Of a stretch of 64,000 nt of DNA, positions 36,094 to 43,666 are shown one piece after another. The notes beneath the pieces are model-generated. The model did no database searches, was not told the DNA's origin, and saw only the letters and a program-made list of their open reading frames with translations. Positions within the stretch are counted from its first letter, which is position 1; the number at the start of each line of letters is the position of its first letter. Origin of the DNA: Verrucomicrobiota bacterium. Its GTDB lineage: Bacteria; Verrucomicrobiota; Verrucomicrobiia; Chthoniobacterales; SZAS-18. A program made the translations under genes and the position numbers. The stretch covers positions 106,915 through 170,914 of the forward strand of contig JAFEGM010000003.1 in NCBI GenBank assembly GCA_018240025.1. Reading direction: 5' to 3'.

Positions 36094-36819
36094 CTAGGTC
36101 ACTACTAACCGGAAGCGCGCATCGTAGCGTCCGCCGTTCCAGCGGTTGCAGCAGGGGGCGCACGCCAGCGGCCGGCGGATGGGCCGTACGCGCGGGAACT
36201 CCCGGCCGCAGCCGGGACAGACGTAATGATAGCGCCGGGCCAGCCGGCGGGCTTGCAGGGCTTCGAGACGATGAGTCCGCTCCTCGCCGTCGATGCCGAG
36301 ATCGGCGCAGGCCTGCTGCCATTCCGGGCCATGCGGCTGGATGCGCCGGCGCTGGGCTTGGGCGGCGCGATGATGCGCCACGAGGTGCGCGAGCTCGTGC
36401 CGCAGCGTGCGGTCGATCTCGTCCGGGGCGCATTCGGTCAGCAGCGGATTGAGTTCCACTTTGCCCGACTGACTCCAGGCGCGTCCGGCGGTGGAGCGCA
36501 TGCGCGGATTCCAATGCACCTGCAGCTTGGGCAGGAGGCCGGCGCAGTCGCCCAAGGCGGCGACGAGCGTTCGGCTCTGCGCCTCGAGGACGGCATCGCG
36601 CCCGCTCGGGCGGCGCTGCGGGGGCTCGACGACCGGGGGCGCCGGCTCGAGCTCGAGCACGGGCGGCTCCGGGGGCTCGGCCGGGAGGGGAACGGCCGCC
36701 GGCAACTCCGCGGGCGCGGCAGCAACCGTCGCCTCACCCGCCAGCCACGGGAACAGCAGCTGGAGAAATCGCGGCGGGCCGGGACTTCTTCGGGAGGATG
36801 CGGAGTTGCGTTTCCTCAT
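36094..36819 (-). CDS. SprT-like zinc metallopeptidase family protein
   Basis: 241 residues from the ATG at 36819. The C-terminal two thirds hold the SprT features: RTLRHELAHLVAHH (HExxH plus a later His), HGPEWQQACADLG and a zinc ribbon CPGC ... CAPC. The N-terminal 75 residues are Pro/Ala/Glu-rich. SprT-like proteins are thought to act in protein quality control or DNA-protein crosslink repair; their bacterial role is mostly unproven. The annotated start overlaps the cysE gene by 86 bp. A later start would shorten only the low-complexity part. Confidence 0.85.
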   Translation of the reverse strand: MRKRNSASSRRSPGPPRFLQLLFPWLAGEATVAAAPAELPAAVPLPAEPPEPPVLELEPAPPVVEPPQRRPSGRDAVLEAQSRTLVAALGDCAGLLPKLQVHWNPRMRSTAGRAWSQSGKVELNPLLTECAPDEIDRTLRHELAHLVAHHRAAQAQRRRIQPHGPEWQQACADLGIDGEERTHRLEALQARRLARRYHYVCPGCGREFPRVRPIRRPLACAPCCNRWNGGRYDARFRLVVT

Positions 36820-37657
36820 AGTAGACGAGCGAATTCGCGGGCACGCTCTGCGTCAAGAAGACGTTGGCGCCGATGGTGCTGCCCGCGCCGATGACGGTGT
36901 CGCCGCCCATGATGGTGGTGCCGGCGTAGATGGTGACGCCGTCCTCGACGGTCGGGTGCCGCTTCTGCCCGCGCAGCGCCTGCCCGCCGGCCAGCGAGCG
37001 GGCGGTGAGCGAGACGCCTTGGTAAAGCTTCACATGGGAGCCAATGACCGAGGTTTCTCCGATCACTACGCCGGTGCCGTGGTCGATGAAGAAATTCCCC
37101 CCGATCTCGGCCCCGGGATGGATGTCCATGCCGGTGCGGGCGTGGGCCCACTCGGTCATGACACGCGGCAGGATGGGCACGCCCAGCCGATACAGCACAT
37201 GGGCGCAGCGCTGGATGCCGATGGCCTCGACATAGGGGTAGGCGAGGATGACTTCGTCTGTCCCGCTGGCCGCCGGATCGCCCTCGAAGGCCGACTGGAT
37301 GTCGGTGGCGAGGAGCGCGCGGACGGCCGGCAACTCGGCCAGGAAATGCTGGGTGTGCGCCTGACTGAGCTGATTGGGGCATTCTGCGCCCGAGCGCGTG
37401 CGCAAGGCCTTGCAGGTCTCGGCTTGGAGCTGCAACGCCAGCCGCGCCAGTCGCTCGCTCGTGACCAGCCCGAGTTGCGCTTCGGCGATCGGTGCCGTGT
37501 CGAGATAACCCGGAAAGAGCAGCTGCAGCAGGCCTTCGCAGATCGCATGCACCGCGCGCTTGGAGGGCAGATTGGCGTTCTCGGCCAGATTGGCCGCGCC
37601 GGTTTCGCGATACGAGGCCAGCAGCCGCTCCGCGAGGTGGACGAATTTAGGATCCAT
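36734..37657 (-). CDS. cysE: serine O-acetyltransferase
   Basis: 307 residues. The C-terminal left-handed beta-helix of hexapeptide repeats has the SAT signature IHPGAEIGGNFFIDHGTGVVIGE, then KLYQGVSLTARSL and VEDGVTIYAGTTIMGGDTVIGAG. An N-terminal helical domain and DIQSAFEGDPAASGTDEVILAYPY make it a full-length EpsC/long-type SAT, which makes O-acetylserine for cysteine synthesis. The last 86 bp overlap the SprT-like gene in another frame. No regulatory element is obvious upstream apart from the heptamer repeat. Confidence 0.93.
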   Translation of the reverse strand: MDPKFVHLAERLLASYRETGAANLAENANLPSKRAVHAICEGLLQLLFPGYLDTAPIAEAQLGLVTSERLARLALQLQAETCKALRTRSGAECPNQLSQAHTQHFLAELPAVRALLATDIQSAFEGDPAASGTDEVILAYPYVEAIGIQRCAHVLYRLGVPILPRVMTEWAHARTGMDIHPGAEIGGNFFIDHGTGVVIGETSVIGSHVKLYQGVSLTARSLAGGQALRGQKRHPTVEDGVTIYAGTTIMGGDTVIGAGSTIGANVFLTQSVPANSLVYYEETQLRILPKKSRPAAISPAAVPVAGG

Positions 37658-38028
37658 CGGGTCGGTAAAGTGCAGGGGTGGCGAGGGTTGGAAAGGGGAG
37701 ATTGGCGGGCTGACGGGCGGGAGCGAATTGGAGATCGGAGATCGGAGACTGGAGACTGGAGATTGGAGACAGGAGATTGGAGACAGGAGATTGGAGATCG
37801 AAGATCGGAGCGCGAAGCGCCGTGGACTGCTCCAGCTTGCTGGAGCCGTCGAGCAGGCAGCTTGCTGCCGTGGAGCGCAAAGGAGTGTACGAATCGATCG
37901 GAGCGAGCCTGCCGTGCGAGCTCGCAGCCGGGCCTCTCATTCCAGCGCCGCCGAACCGCTGACACAGAGATTGAGATGAATTCGCAGAAAGAAATTGCGA
38001 CTAGGCCGCAAAAGGCGTTATTGCACCG
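37658..38028. other. intergenic region with heptamer repeat and no gene
   Basis: 371 bases between divergent cysE and the hypothetical gene at 38029. It contains the GGAGANN heptamer array (37730-37806) and, near 37821-37864, CTGCTCCAGCTTGCTGGAGC-type inverted sequences (CTCCAGC/GCTGGAG) and GGCAGCTTGCTGCC, both hairpin-forming. No convincing open frame. Promoters for both flanking genes must lie in it, but I could not pick them. Confidence 0.6.
37730..37806. repeat. GGAGANN heptamer tandem repeat, 11 copies
   Basis: Eleven consecutive 7-bp units: GGAGATC twice, GGAGACT twice, then alternating GGAGATT and GGAGACA, GGAGATT, GGAGATC and a final GAAGATC. The two variable positions are always drawn from TC, CT, TT and CA. 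The purine-rich strand is on top. Confidence 0.9.
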
Positions 38029-38448
38029 ATGTCTCAATGGACGATCGCGGTTCCCGACCTGCTGCCGGTCCGCGCGCAGGTGCAAGCCTTGTTGCTCCAT
38101 CCCGAGGTTCTGGCTTCGGCGCCGCGAACCGATGCCGCCTGCGATCTGCTCCTCGCGCTGGCGGTCGCGTCCGAGCCCGAGTCCGTGCTTCGAGCCGCCG
38201 GAACGTTGCGCCAGGCCTGCGGGGCCGCCTGCTATCTGCCTCTGTATCGGCTCCGCCGCTGGCTCGAAGCGGTCGTGGAGGTGCGGGTTGGCGACGCGGA
38301 CTGGGCAGCCCCGGATCTGCTCGACCCCGATCTCGACCGCTGCGCGCGTCGCTGGCAGGCGCACCACTGGGAGATGGATCTGAGCTTCGCCACTCCGGCC
38401 GAGATCGAGGTCGAATTCCGCTGGCGCCTCGCGCCGCTGCCCGTCTGA
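38029..38448 (+). CDS. hypothetical protein
   Basis: 139 residues with balanced composition and no membrane segment (IAVPDLLPVRAQVQALLLH, YRLRRWLEAVVEVRVGDADW, LSFATPAEIEVEFRWRLAP). No family was recognised. Codon use is like its neighbours. It ends four bases before the small Cys protein gene, so 38029-39180 may be one operon that ends with dps. Confidence 0.65.
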   Translation: MSQWTIAVPDLLPVRAQVQALLLHPEVLASAPRTDAACDLLLALAVASEPESVLRAAGTLRQACGAACYLPLYRLRRWLEAVVEVRVGDADWAAPDLLDPDLDRCARRWQAHHWEMDLSFATPAEIEVEFRWRLAPLPV

Positions 38449-38452
38449 CGCC

Positions 38453-38716
38453 ATGCCACGAACGCTTTGCGAATGGGACAAACGCGACATCGAGCGCGAC
38501 CTCGGCAAGCTCGCCCGGGTCATCGGTGAGCCTCGATTCGTCTGCCGGAAATGCGCCCGTTCGGCGGAGGATCCGCGCTATCTCTGCAAACCCATTCGGC
38601 TGCCGCGCGAGGCATCCGTGGGCGGGTCGACTTGCGAAACGGAGGCACCGTTGATGTCACCCAAATCGCTTGCCTTGGCCGGGGTCGACCAGAGATTTTC
38701 CGCTCTCTCATCATGA
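38453..38716 (+). CDS. small zinc-binding protein coupled to dps
   Basis: 87 residues. The N-terminal helix (CEWDKRDIERDLGKLARVI) leads to FVCRKCARSAEDPRYLCKPIRLP, a CxxC plus late Cys pattern that I recognise from small conserved proteins with a CRKCGR...LCKP motif. After residue 55 the sequence has no visible family character. The TGA stop overlaps the ATG of dps as ATGA, so the two are translationally coupled. A role in metal or stress handling with Dps is a guess from context. Confidence 0.7.
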   Translation: MPRTLCEWDKRDIERDLGKLARVIGEPRFVCRKCARSAEDPRYLCKPIRLPREASVGGSTCETEAPLMSPKSLALAGVDQRFSALSS

Positions 38717-39180
38717 AAACTGCCACCGCTGCCTCCACCCAGACCGATCCCGTCGCCCAGTCCCTCGCCAAGTTGCTGGCCAATACCTACGCGCTGCTGG
38801 CCCAGACACAGCTGGCGCATTGGAACGTCGAGGGGCCTGATTTCTTCGCCCTCCACGAGGCGTTCCAAAAGCAGTACGAGAGCCTCTTCGAGGCGGTCGA
38901 TGAGATCGCCGAGCGCATCCGCGCCCTAGGGCACTACGCCGAGGGCGGCGTGGAGCGCTTTGCTGCCGCCTCCGATCTGTCGCCCATGCCCGCGGGCCGC
39001 CAGCCGGCCAAGGATTTCGTGGCCCAGCTCATCGATGGCCACGAAAAGGTCTCGGCCAGCGCCAAGGCCGTGGAAGACGCCTCCGCCAAGGCCGAGGATC
39101 TGGAGACGCAGGATCTGGCCATCAAGCGCCGCCAGGAGCACGAGAAGACGCTCTGGATGTTGCACGCGGTCCTGAAGTGA
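38713..39180 (+). CDS. dps: DNA starvation/stationary-phase protection protein Dps
   Basis: 155 residues of the ferritin-like Dps family. The ferroxidase site block LAHWNVEGPDFFALHEAFQKQYESLFEAVDEIAERIRALG (His, Asp and Glu ligands in order) is intact, as is the C-terminal helix HEKTLWMLHAVL. Dps forms dodecamers that store iron and protect DNA. The ATG at 38713 overlaps the preceding stop. A stem of 9 bp follows the stop. Confidence 0.95.
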   Translation: MKTATAASTQTDPVAQSLAKLLANTYALLAQTQLAHWNVEGPDFFALHEAFQKQYESLFEAVDEIAERIRALGHYAEGGVERFAAASDLSPMPAGRQPAKDFVAQLIDGHEKVSASAKAVEDASAKAEDLETQDLAIKRRQEHEKTLWMLHAVLK

Positions 39181-39188
39181 CGCGTCCG

Positions 39189-39214
39189 GCCGGCTCGTCG
39201 CGGGGCGAGCCGGC
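39189..39214 (+). terminator. hairpin after dps, possible terminator
   Basis: Perfect 9-bp stem GCCGGCTCG / CGAGCCGGC with an 8-base loop starting 9 bp after the dps stop. The downstream sequence TTGCTTCG has only a weak T tract, so intrinsic termination is possible but not certain. Confidence 0.55.
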
Positions 39215-39249
39215 TTGCTTCGGGAGGAGCGTTCTGCCTTCATCGAGGC

Positions 39250-40107
39250 ATGTCGGACGACGCTCCTCCGCCGGAATCCCCGCTCACTCCGCTCATCGTG
39301 CAGCTTTTGTACGACGAGCCGCCGCAGTTGCGGATCGAGGAGCTGACGGAGTTGGTCGACCGCTACTGCGGTCGGACCGATCCCGACTACCGCCCCGAGC
39401 CCGGCGCCGACCATGCGCAGTACTTCATGCTCGATGCGATGGTCGAGACCTCGGAAGGCGCGCTCCCGTCGCAGCTCTGCGTCTCCATCGGCGAGGGCCC
39501 GCGGCCGGAGCACCTCGACGCGGGGCTGGCGCAGACCTGGGACTGGCCTGAGGCCGAGTCGGTCGTGCGCGGCTGCTCCCACATGCTCGTGGCCAACGAC
39601 CTGATGGCCGCCGGGCTCGATCACAAGGTGCGGAGCGCGCAGTTCCGGGCCTTTCTGCGGGCCATTCACGAGCTGGCTCCCTGCCGGGCCATGCATTTCA
39701 TCCACGCCGAGAAGATGGTCGATCCGAACCTTTTCGCGGCCAATCAGGACGGGCAGTTGGGTGAGCAGCTTTATGGGTCGATCAATGTCCGCTTCTACCG
39801 CGTCAGCAGCGGCGGCGAGGAAGGCGACTGCCTCATGGACACGCGCGGGCTGACGGTGCTGGGCCTGCCCGATCTGCAATGCCACTATCGCGACCTGGAC
39901 TTCGGAGCCGTGGCGCGGGCGCTCTTCGGCACCGCCTTTTACATGTACGATGTGGGCGACGTGATCCAGGACGGCGACACGATCGCGGGCATCGAGGAGA
40001 CGGACCGCTGGGTCTGCCGGCGCGAGATGTCCCTCTCCGGCCCGGAACGGACGGTGCTGGACATCAATCCGGGTCCCCCCTACGCGGCCGGCAATCGCGG
40101 AGATTGA
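39250..40107 (+). CDS. DUF4261 domain-containing protein
   Basis: 285 residues. The body (HMLVANDLMAAGLDHKVRSAQFRAFLRAIHELAP, FAANQDGQLGEQLYGSINVRFYRV, CLMDTRGLTVLGLPDLQCHYRDL, FYMYDVGDVIQDGDTI) matches the DUF4261 pattern. In many genomes such proteins are cytoplasmic, found in accessory regions or near secretion or immunity genes. No biochemical function is established. It starts 70 bp after dps. Confidence 0.82.
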   Translation: MSDDAPPPESPLTPLIVQLLYDEPPQLRIEELTELVDRYCGRTDPDYRPEPGADHAQYFMLDAMVETSEGALPSQLCVSIGEGPRPEHLDAGLAQTWDWPEAESVVRGCSHMLVANDLMAAGLDHKVRSAQFRAFLRAIHELAPCRAMHFIHAEKMVDPNLFAANQDGQLGEQLYGSINVRFYRVSSGGEEGDCLMDTRGLTVLGLPDLQCHYRDLDFGAVARALFGTAFYMYDVGDVIQDGDTIAGIEETDRWVCRREMSLSGPERTVLDINPGPPYAAGNRGD

Positions 40108-40170
40108 CCGTCTGGCCAGGCATCCGCAGGCCGGGCTTGTCGCGCTTCGCCGGCCCGGCTATGACGCCGC

Positions 40171-40905
40171 ATGGATTGGCTCCTCGACCCCAACGCATGG
40201 CTCAGCCTGCTCACGTTAACCGCGCTCGAGATCGTTCTCGGCGTCGATAACATCATCTTCATTTCCATCCTGGCGGGAAAACTCCCGCCGGATCAGCAGG
40301 CCAAGGCGCGCCAGATCGGCCTCATGCTGGCGCTCATCACGCGGGTCATGCTGCTCTGCTCGATCTTCCTCCTGACCAAGCTGACCACGCCGCTCTTCAA
40401 CCTCTTCGGGCACGGAGTGAGCGGCAAGGACCTCGTCCTCATCCTTGGCGGGCTCTTTCTCATCGGCAAAAGCACGCACGAGATCCACGGCAGCCTGGAG
40501 GGCGTGGAGCACGAGAAGAGTTCGCAGGTGAAGGCGGCGCTCGGCGCGGTCATCACGCAGATCGTCATCATCGACATCGTCTTCTCGCTCGACTCCGTCA
40601 TCACCGCAGTCGGCATGGCCCAGCACATCGGGGTCATGATCACGGCGGTCATCCTCGCCATGATCGTCATGCTGGTGGCGAGCAAGAGCATTGCCGATTT
40701 CGTCAATCGCCGGCCGACCGTGAAGATGCTGGCGCTCTCGTTCCTGCTCTTGATCGGCGTCGTGCTGGTGGCCGACGGCTTCGGCCAGCACATCTCGAAG
40801 GGCTACATCTACTTCGCCATGGCCTTCTCGTTCGGCGTGGAAATGCTGAACCTGCGCCTGCGCGCGAAGGCGGCGGCGCCGGTGGAGCTGCGCAAACAGT
40901 ATTGA
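40171..40905 (+). CDS. TerC family integral membrane protein
   Basis: 244 residues with seven hydrophobic segments. The TerC hallmarks are LEIVLGVDNIIFI near the N-terminus and IDIVFSLDSVITAVGMA in the second half, each with the acidic residue in a membrane helix. The family includes TerC/Alx/MntP-type metal (manganese or tellurite-related) transporters. The exact ion is unknown. No yybP-ykoY-like RNA element was visible in the 63-bp upstream spacer, which instead has a GCCGGGC/GCCCGGC hairpin. Confidence 0.9.
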   Translation: MDWLLDPNAWLSLLTLTALEIVLGVDNIIFISILAGKLPPDQQAKARQIGLMLALITRVMLLCSIFLLTKLTTPLFNLFGHGVSGKDLVLILGGLFLIGKSTHEIHGSLEGVEHEKSSQVKAALGAVITQIVIIDIVFSLDSVITAVGMAQHIGVMITAVILAMIVMLVASKSIADFVNRRPTVKMLALSFLLLIGVVLVADGFGQHISKGYIYFAMAFSFGVEMLNLRLRAKAAAPVELRKQY

Positions 40906-40979
40906 GCGGCGAGTCCGCAGGCGGAGGCCCGGTTTCTTGCTATTGCCTAGCGCGTCCGCACTTCGTATCACGGGCGGCG

Positions 40980-41312
40980 ATGAAACTCTCTCACCTCCTC
41001 CCGCTCGCGCTCTGCGCACTCGTCTCCACCGCCGTCGCCGCCGACAAGACGTATCAGGTCACCGGCACGGTCGTCGAAGTCTCCGACTCGAAGATCATTG
41101 TCCTGAAGGGCAAGGAGAACTTCGAGATGGCCCGCAACGCCGGCACCAAGGTGACCGGCGACGTGAAGGTCGGCGGCAAGGTGACCGTCTTCTATTCGAT
41201 CACGGCCACCGAGATCGAGTCGAAGGACGCGCCCAAGAAGGACGACAAGGCGGCCGCGAAGAAGGACGAAAAGCCCGCCGCCAAGAAGGAAGCGGCGCCG
41301 GCCAAGAAGTGA
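40980..41312 (+). CDS. secreted small protein with Lys/Ala-rich tail
   Basis: 110 residues from the ATG at 40980. A signal peptide (LSHLLPLALCALVSTAVAA) is followed by a small beta domain (TYQVTGTVVEVSDSKIIVLKG, GDVKVGGKVTVFYSITATEIES) like an OB or DUF5666-type barrel. The tail is KKDDKAAAKKDEKPAAKKEA. It should be periplasmic with a basic disordered tail. Function unknown. A terminator-like hairpin lies after it. Confidence 0.75.
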   Translation: MKLSHLLPLALCALVSTAVAADKTYQVTGTVVEVSDSKIIVLKGKENFEMARNAGTKVTGDVKVGGKVTVFYSITATEIESKDAPKKDDKAAAKKDEKPAAKKEAAPAKK

Positions 41313-41355
41313 TTTGATCCCAGCACCCGCCGCCGGTCGGCGGACGCGGTTCCAG

Positions 41356-41400
41356 GCGGCAGGCGTGACTCCCCGCGGGGCGCTCCTGCCGCTTTTCTTT
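41356..41400 (+). terminator. rho-independent terminator-like hairpin
   Basis: The outer stem GCGGCAGG / CCTGCCGC encloses a smaller CCCC-GC-GGGG hairpin with bulges, and TTTTCTTT follows. It lies 44 bp after the stop of the secreted small protein and 9 bp before the stop side of the facing pgsA gene. Confidence 0.7.
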
Positions 41401-41408
41401 GCGCCGGC

Positions 41409-41990
41409 TCAGCGATCCTCGATCAGCTCGCGGTGCTTCCAGACGTAGAGGAGTCCGGAGCCGAGGGTGAGGACGACCGTCACGGTGATGCCGCCGTAGC
41501 CGATCCACTGCATCGTGGGCATGAGCCAGGAAACGCCCACCCGCTCGAGCGTCCCGGTGAATTCCTGCACCGCGAGGAAGAGCAGGAAGTAGAGGATGGT
41601 GCCGATCTGCCAGGAGGTCTTGTGCTTGCCGAGGTTCTCCGAAGGCAGGACGACGCCCTTGTTGATGGCCAGCAGGCGGAGCCCGGTGATGAGGAACTCG
41701 CGGGAGATGACGATGATCGCCACCCAGGCCGGCATCACCCCGCGGGGAATGAGGGCGATGAAGGCCGCCGCGGTCATGATCTTGTCAACCAGCGGATCCA
41801 TCAGGATGCCGAAGTCGGTGATCAGGTTGTTCCGCCGGGCGATCTCGCCGTCGTAGTAGTCCGTGATGGTCGCGATCGTGAAGAGCACGAAGGCGATGGT
41901 GTGGTGATACGGGAAGTCGAAGCTCAGGACCGCGACGAAGACGAGCGTGATCGCCAGGCGGGCGACGGTCAGTCGGTTCGGCAGGTTCAT
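41409..41990 (-). CDS. pgsA: CDP-diacylglycerol--glycerol-3-phosphate 3-phosphatidyltransferase
   Basis: 193 residues with four to five membrane helices. The CDP-alcohol phosphotransferase motif is complete: DYYDGEIARRNNLITDFGILMDPLVDK contains D-x2-DG-x2-AR-x8-G-x3-D-x3-D. The N-terminal NLPNRLTVARL is the PgsA consensus start. It makes phosphatidylglycerol phosphate at the cytoplasmic membrane. The ATG at 41990 is preferred over the longer frame to 42038, whose extra residues are Gly/Pro-rich. Confidence 0.95.
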   Translation of the reverse strand: MNLPNRLTVARLAITLVFVAVLSFDFPYHHTIAFVLFTIATITDYYDGEIARRNNLITDFGILMDPLVDKIMTAAAFIALIPRGVMPAWVAIIVISREFLITGLRLLAINKGVVLPSENLGKHKTSWQIGTILYFLLFLAVQEFTGTLERVGVSWLMPTMQWIGYGGITVTVVLTLGSGLLYVWKHRELIEDR

Positions 41991-42156
41991 GCAGTCGGGC
42001 GGCCGCGGGGGAGGGCGGCACCCTCCTCCCAAACCCAAAAGGGGCGCAGCGTCCAGCAGGATGTTCCAGCCGAAGGGTCGGGGGCCCCGTGGGTCGGCCG
42101 CCGGCGGACGGAAAGCGGGCGTCGAGCACCATTCGGAGTCATGGGTCGATTAAATT

Positions 42157-42197
42157 TTGGATGCAGAAGTCCAATTAATTATGGACAAAGCTGTCCA
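42157..42197. promoter_or_regulatory. tandem operator-like palindromes upstream of the Rrf2 gene
   Basis: Two AT-flanked inverted repeats in an AT-rich island of a GC-rich window. The first, 42157-42174, is TTGGA...TCCAA with an 8-base spacer. The second, 42182-42197, is TGGACA-AAGC-TGTCCA, perfect. Their centres are 24 bp apart. They lie 26-66 bp upstream of the Rrf2 start at 42223, which fits autoregulation by the Rrf2 protein. An upstream ATG at 42181 falls inside the second palindrome, which argues against using that start. Confidence 0.65.
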
Positions 42198-42222
42198 ATT
42201 TGTGCATGAACGGAGCAGCACC

Positions 42223-42702
42223 ATGTTTGGCCTCTCCCAGAGTGTCGGCTACGCCATCCAGGCCCTGACGTTCCTCGGCGATCGTCACGGGGGCGAGGCG
42301 GGGCTGGTCCGCTCGGTGGCCGCGGAGTCGGGAGCGCCCGCGCCCTACCTGGCCAAGCTGTTCAAGAAGCTGGTCGACGCCGGCATCGTGGAATCGAAGC
42401 GCGGCTTCCGCGGAGGCAGCCGGCTGGCCCGGCCGGCCGAGGAGATTTCGCTCTTCGACATCAGCGCCGCCATCGACGGCAGCGAATGGCTGGGCGCCTG
42501 CATGCTGGGGCAGGCGGAGTGTTCGGACGCCCGCAGCTGCCCGGCCCACGGATTTTGGAAGGATGCGCGCCGACGGATCGAGGACCGGCTGCGCCGCACG
42601 ACTTTGGCCGACGTCATCGCCTTCGAGCGGCATCGCCGCGCGCAGAGCACCCCCAGCGCGGAGCCCGTCCGCCGCAGATCGCGCCGACTCGCCACGCCTT
42701 AG
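42223..42702 (+). CDS. Rrf2 family transcriptional regulator with Fe-S-type Cys
   Basis: 159 residues from the ATG at 42223, with GGAG 12-15 bases upstream. The winged-helix domain opens with MFGLSQSVGYAIQALTFLG, has YLAKLFKKLVDAGIVESKRG and a GGSRLARP wing. Three Cys (93, 100 and 106; C-x6-C-x5-C) lie where IscR/NsrR-type proteins bind an iron-sulfur cluster. It could thus sense O2, NO or redox state. It is followed after 27 bp by the Fe-S/NrfD/molybdopterin operon, its likely target. Two in-frame ATGs upstream (42157 region and 42181) fall in the operator area. Confidence 0.88.
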   Translation: MFGLSQSVGYAIQALTFLGDRHGGEAGLVRSVAAESGAPAPYLAKLFKKLVDAGIVESKRGFRGGSRLARPAEEISLFDISAAIDGSEWLGACMLGQAECSDARSCPAHGFWKDARRRIEDRLRRTTLADVIAFERHRRAQSTPSAEPVRRRSRRLATP

Positions 42703-42729
42703 CCCCACCAACTCCCAGCCCCGCCCGCC

Positions 42730-43659
42730 ATGAACCCGGATACGACCTCCACCCCCCAGGAAGCACCCGCGGAAACCGGTTTCACCCGACGGGACGCCAC
42801 CAAGCTGGCCGTCGTCGCCGGCGGCCTCGGGCTGGTCGCCCTGGCCGGCAAGACACTTTCCAAGCTCAAGACGACCGCCGCGAGCCAGCAGCCGCGCGGC
42901 CCGCAGACTGTGCGCGAGGTCGCACCGCTCGGCACCGTGCCCGTCGACGGCCAGGAGGACGTCCTCGTGCGCATGCAGGACGAACTGCGCCGGGCCATGG
43001 CCAAGCCCATCGAACAGCGTCGCTGGAAGATGGTCATCGACCAGCGCAAGTGCGTCGGCTGCCACGCCTGCACCGTCGCCTGCATCGCCGAGAACAAGCT
43101 GCCCAGCGGCGTGGTCTACCGGCCGGTCATGACCGAGACCACCGGCACCTTTCCGAATCTGGCCACGCGCTTCACGCCGCGGCCCTGTATGCAATGCGAG
43201 AATCCGCCCTGCGTGCCGGTCTGTCCGGTCGAGGCGACCTATCGCCGGCCCGACGGCATCACGGCCATCGATTACGACCACTGCATCGGCTGCGGCTACT
43301 GCATCACCGCCTGCCCCTACAACGCCCGCACCCGCGATCTCGGCGAGAACTACACCGCCGGCACGCCCATGGCCGGCCGGGCGCCGTATGAAAAGCTGAG
43401 CAGCAACGAATACGGCAAATGCTGGGATCGGCAGAATCACGACTCGCCGGTCGGCAACGCCCGCAAATGCCAGTTCTGCGTGCACCGGCTGGAGGAGGGG
43501 CTCCTGCCGCAATGCGTCACCACCTGCATCGGCCGCGCCAACTTCTTCGGCGACGCCAACGATCCCGACAGCCTCGTGGCGGAGATGGCCGCGAAGGCCA
43601 GCGCCCATGTGCTCCTGCCGGAGATGGGGACCAAACCGAGTGTCGTTTACCTGAGCTGA
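42730..43659 (+). CDS. 4Fe-4S dicluster iron-sulfur subunit of a molybdopterin oxidoreductase (TtrB/DmsB/NrfC-like)
   Basis: 309 residues. A twin-arginine signal ([14 protein letters not shown], Arg20-21) suggests export. Several Cys clusters hold the iron-sulfur sites: [11 protein letters not shown] (108-118), [27 protein letters not shown] and [20 protein letters not shown]. This is the four-cluster ferredoxin type of TtrB/PhsB/NrfC. It passes electrons between the NrfD-type membrane subunit and the catalytic subunit. The gene is 27 bp after the Rrf2 gene and 7 bp before the NrfD gene. Confidence 0.93.
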   Translation: MNPDTTSTPQEAPAETGFTRRDATKLAVVAGGLGLVALAGKTLSKLKTTAASQQPRGPQTVREVAPLGTVPVDGQEDVLVRMQDELRRAMAKPIEQRRWKMVIDQRKCVGCHACTVACIAENKLPSGVVYRPVMTETTGTFPNLATRFTPRPCMQCENPPCVPVCPVEATYRRPDGITAIDYDHCIGCGYCITACPYNARTRDLGENYTAGTPMAGRAPYEKLSSNEYGKCWDRQNHDSPVGNARKCQFCVHRLEEGLLPQCVTTCIGRANFFGDANDPDSLVAEMAAKASAHVLLPEMGTKPSVVYLS

Positions 43660-43666
43660 TACCGCC

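Noticed and set aside
40108-40170. yybP-ykoY (manganese) riboswitch before the terC-type gene
   Set aside because: The spacer is only 63 bp and shows a simple GC hairpin, without the conserved elements of the riboswitch.
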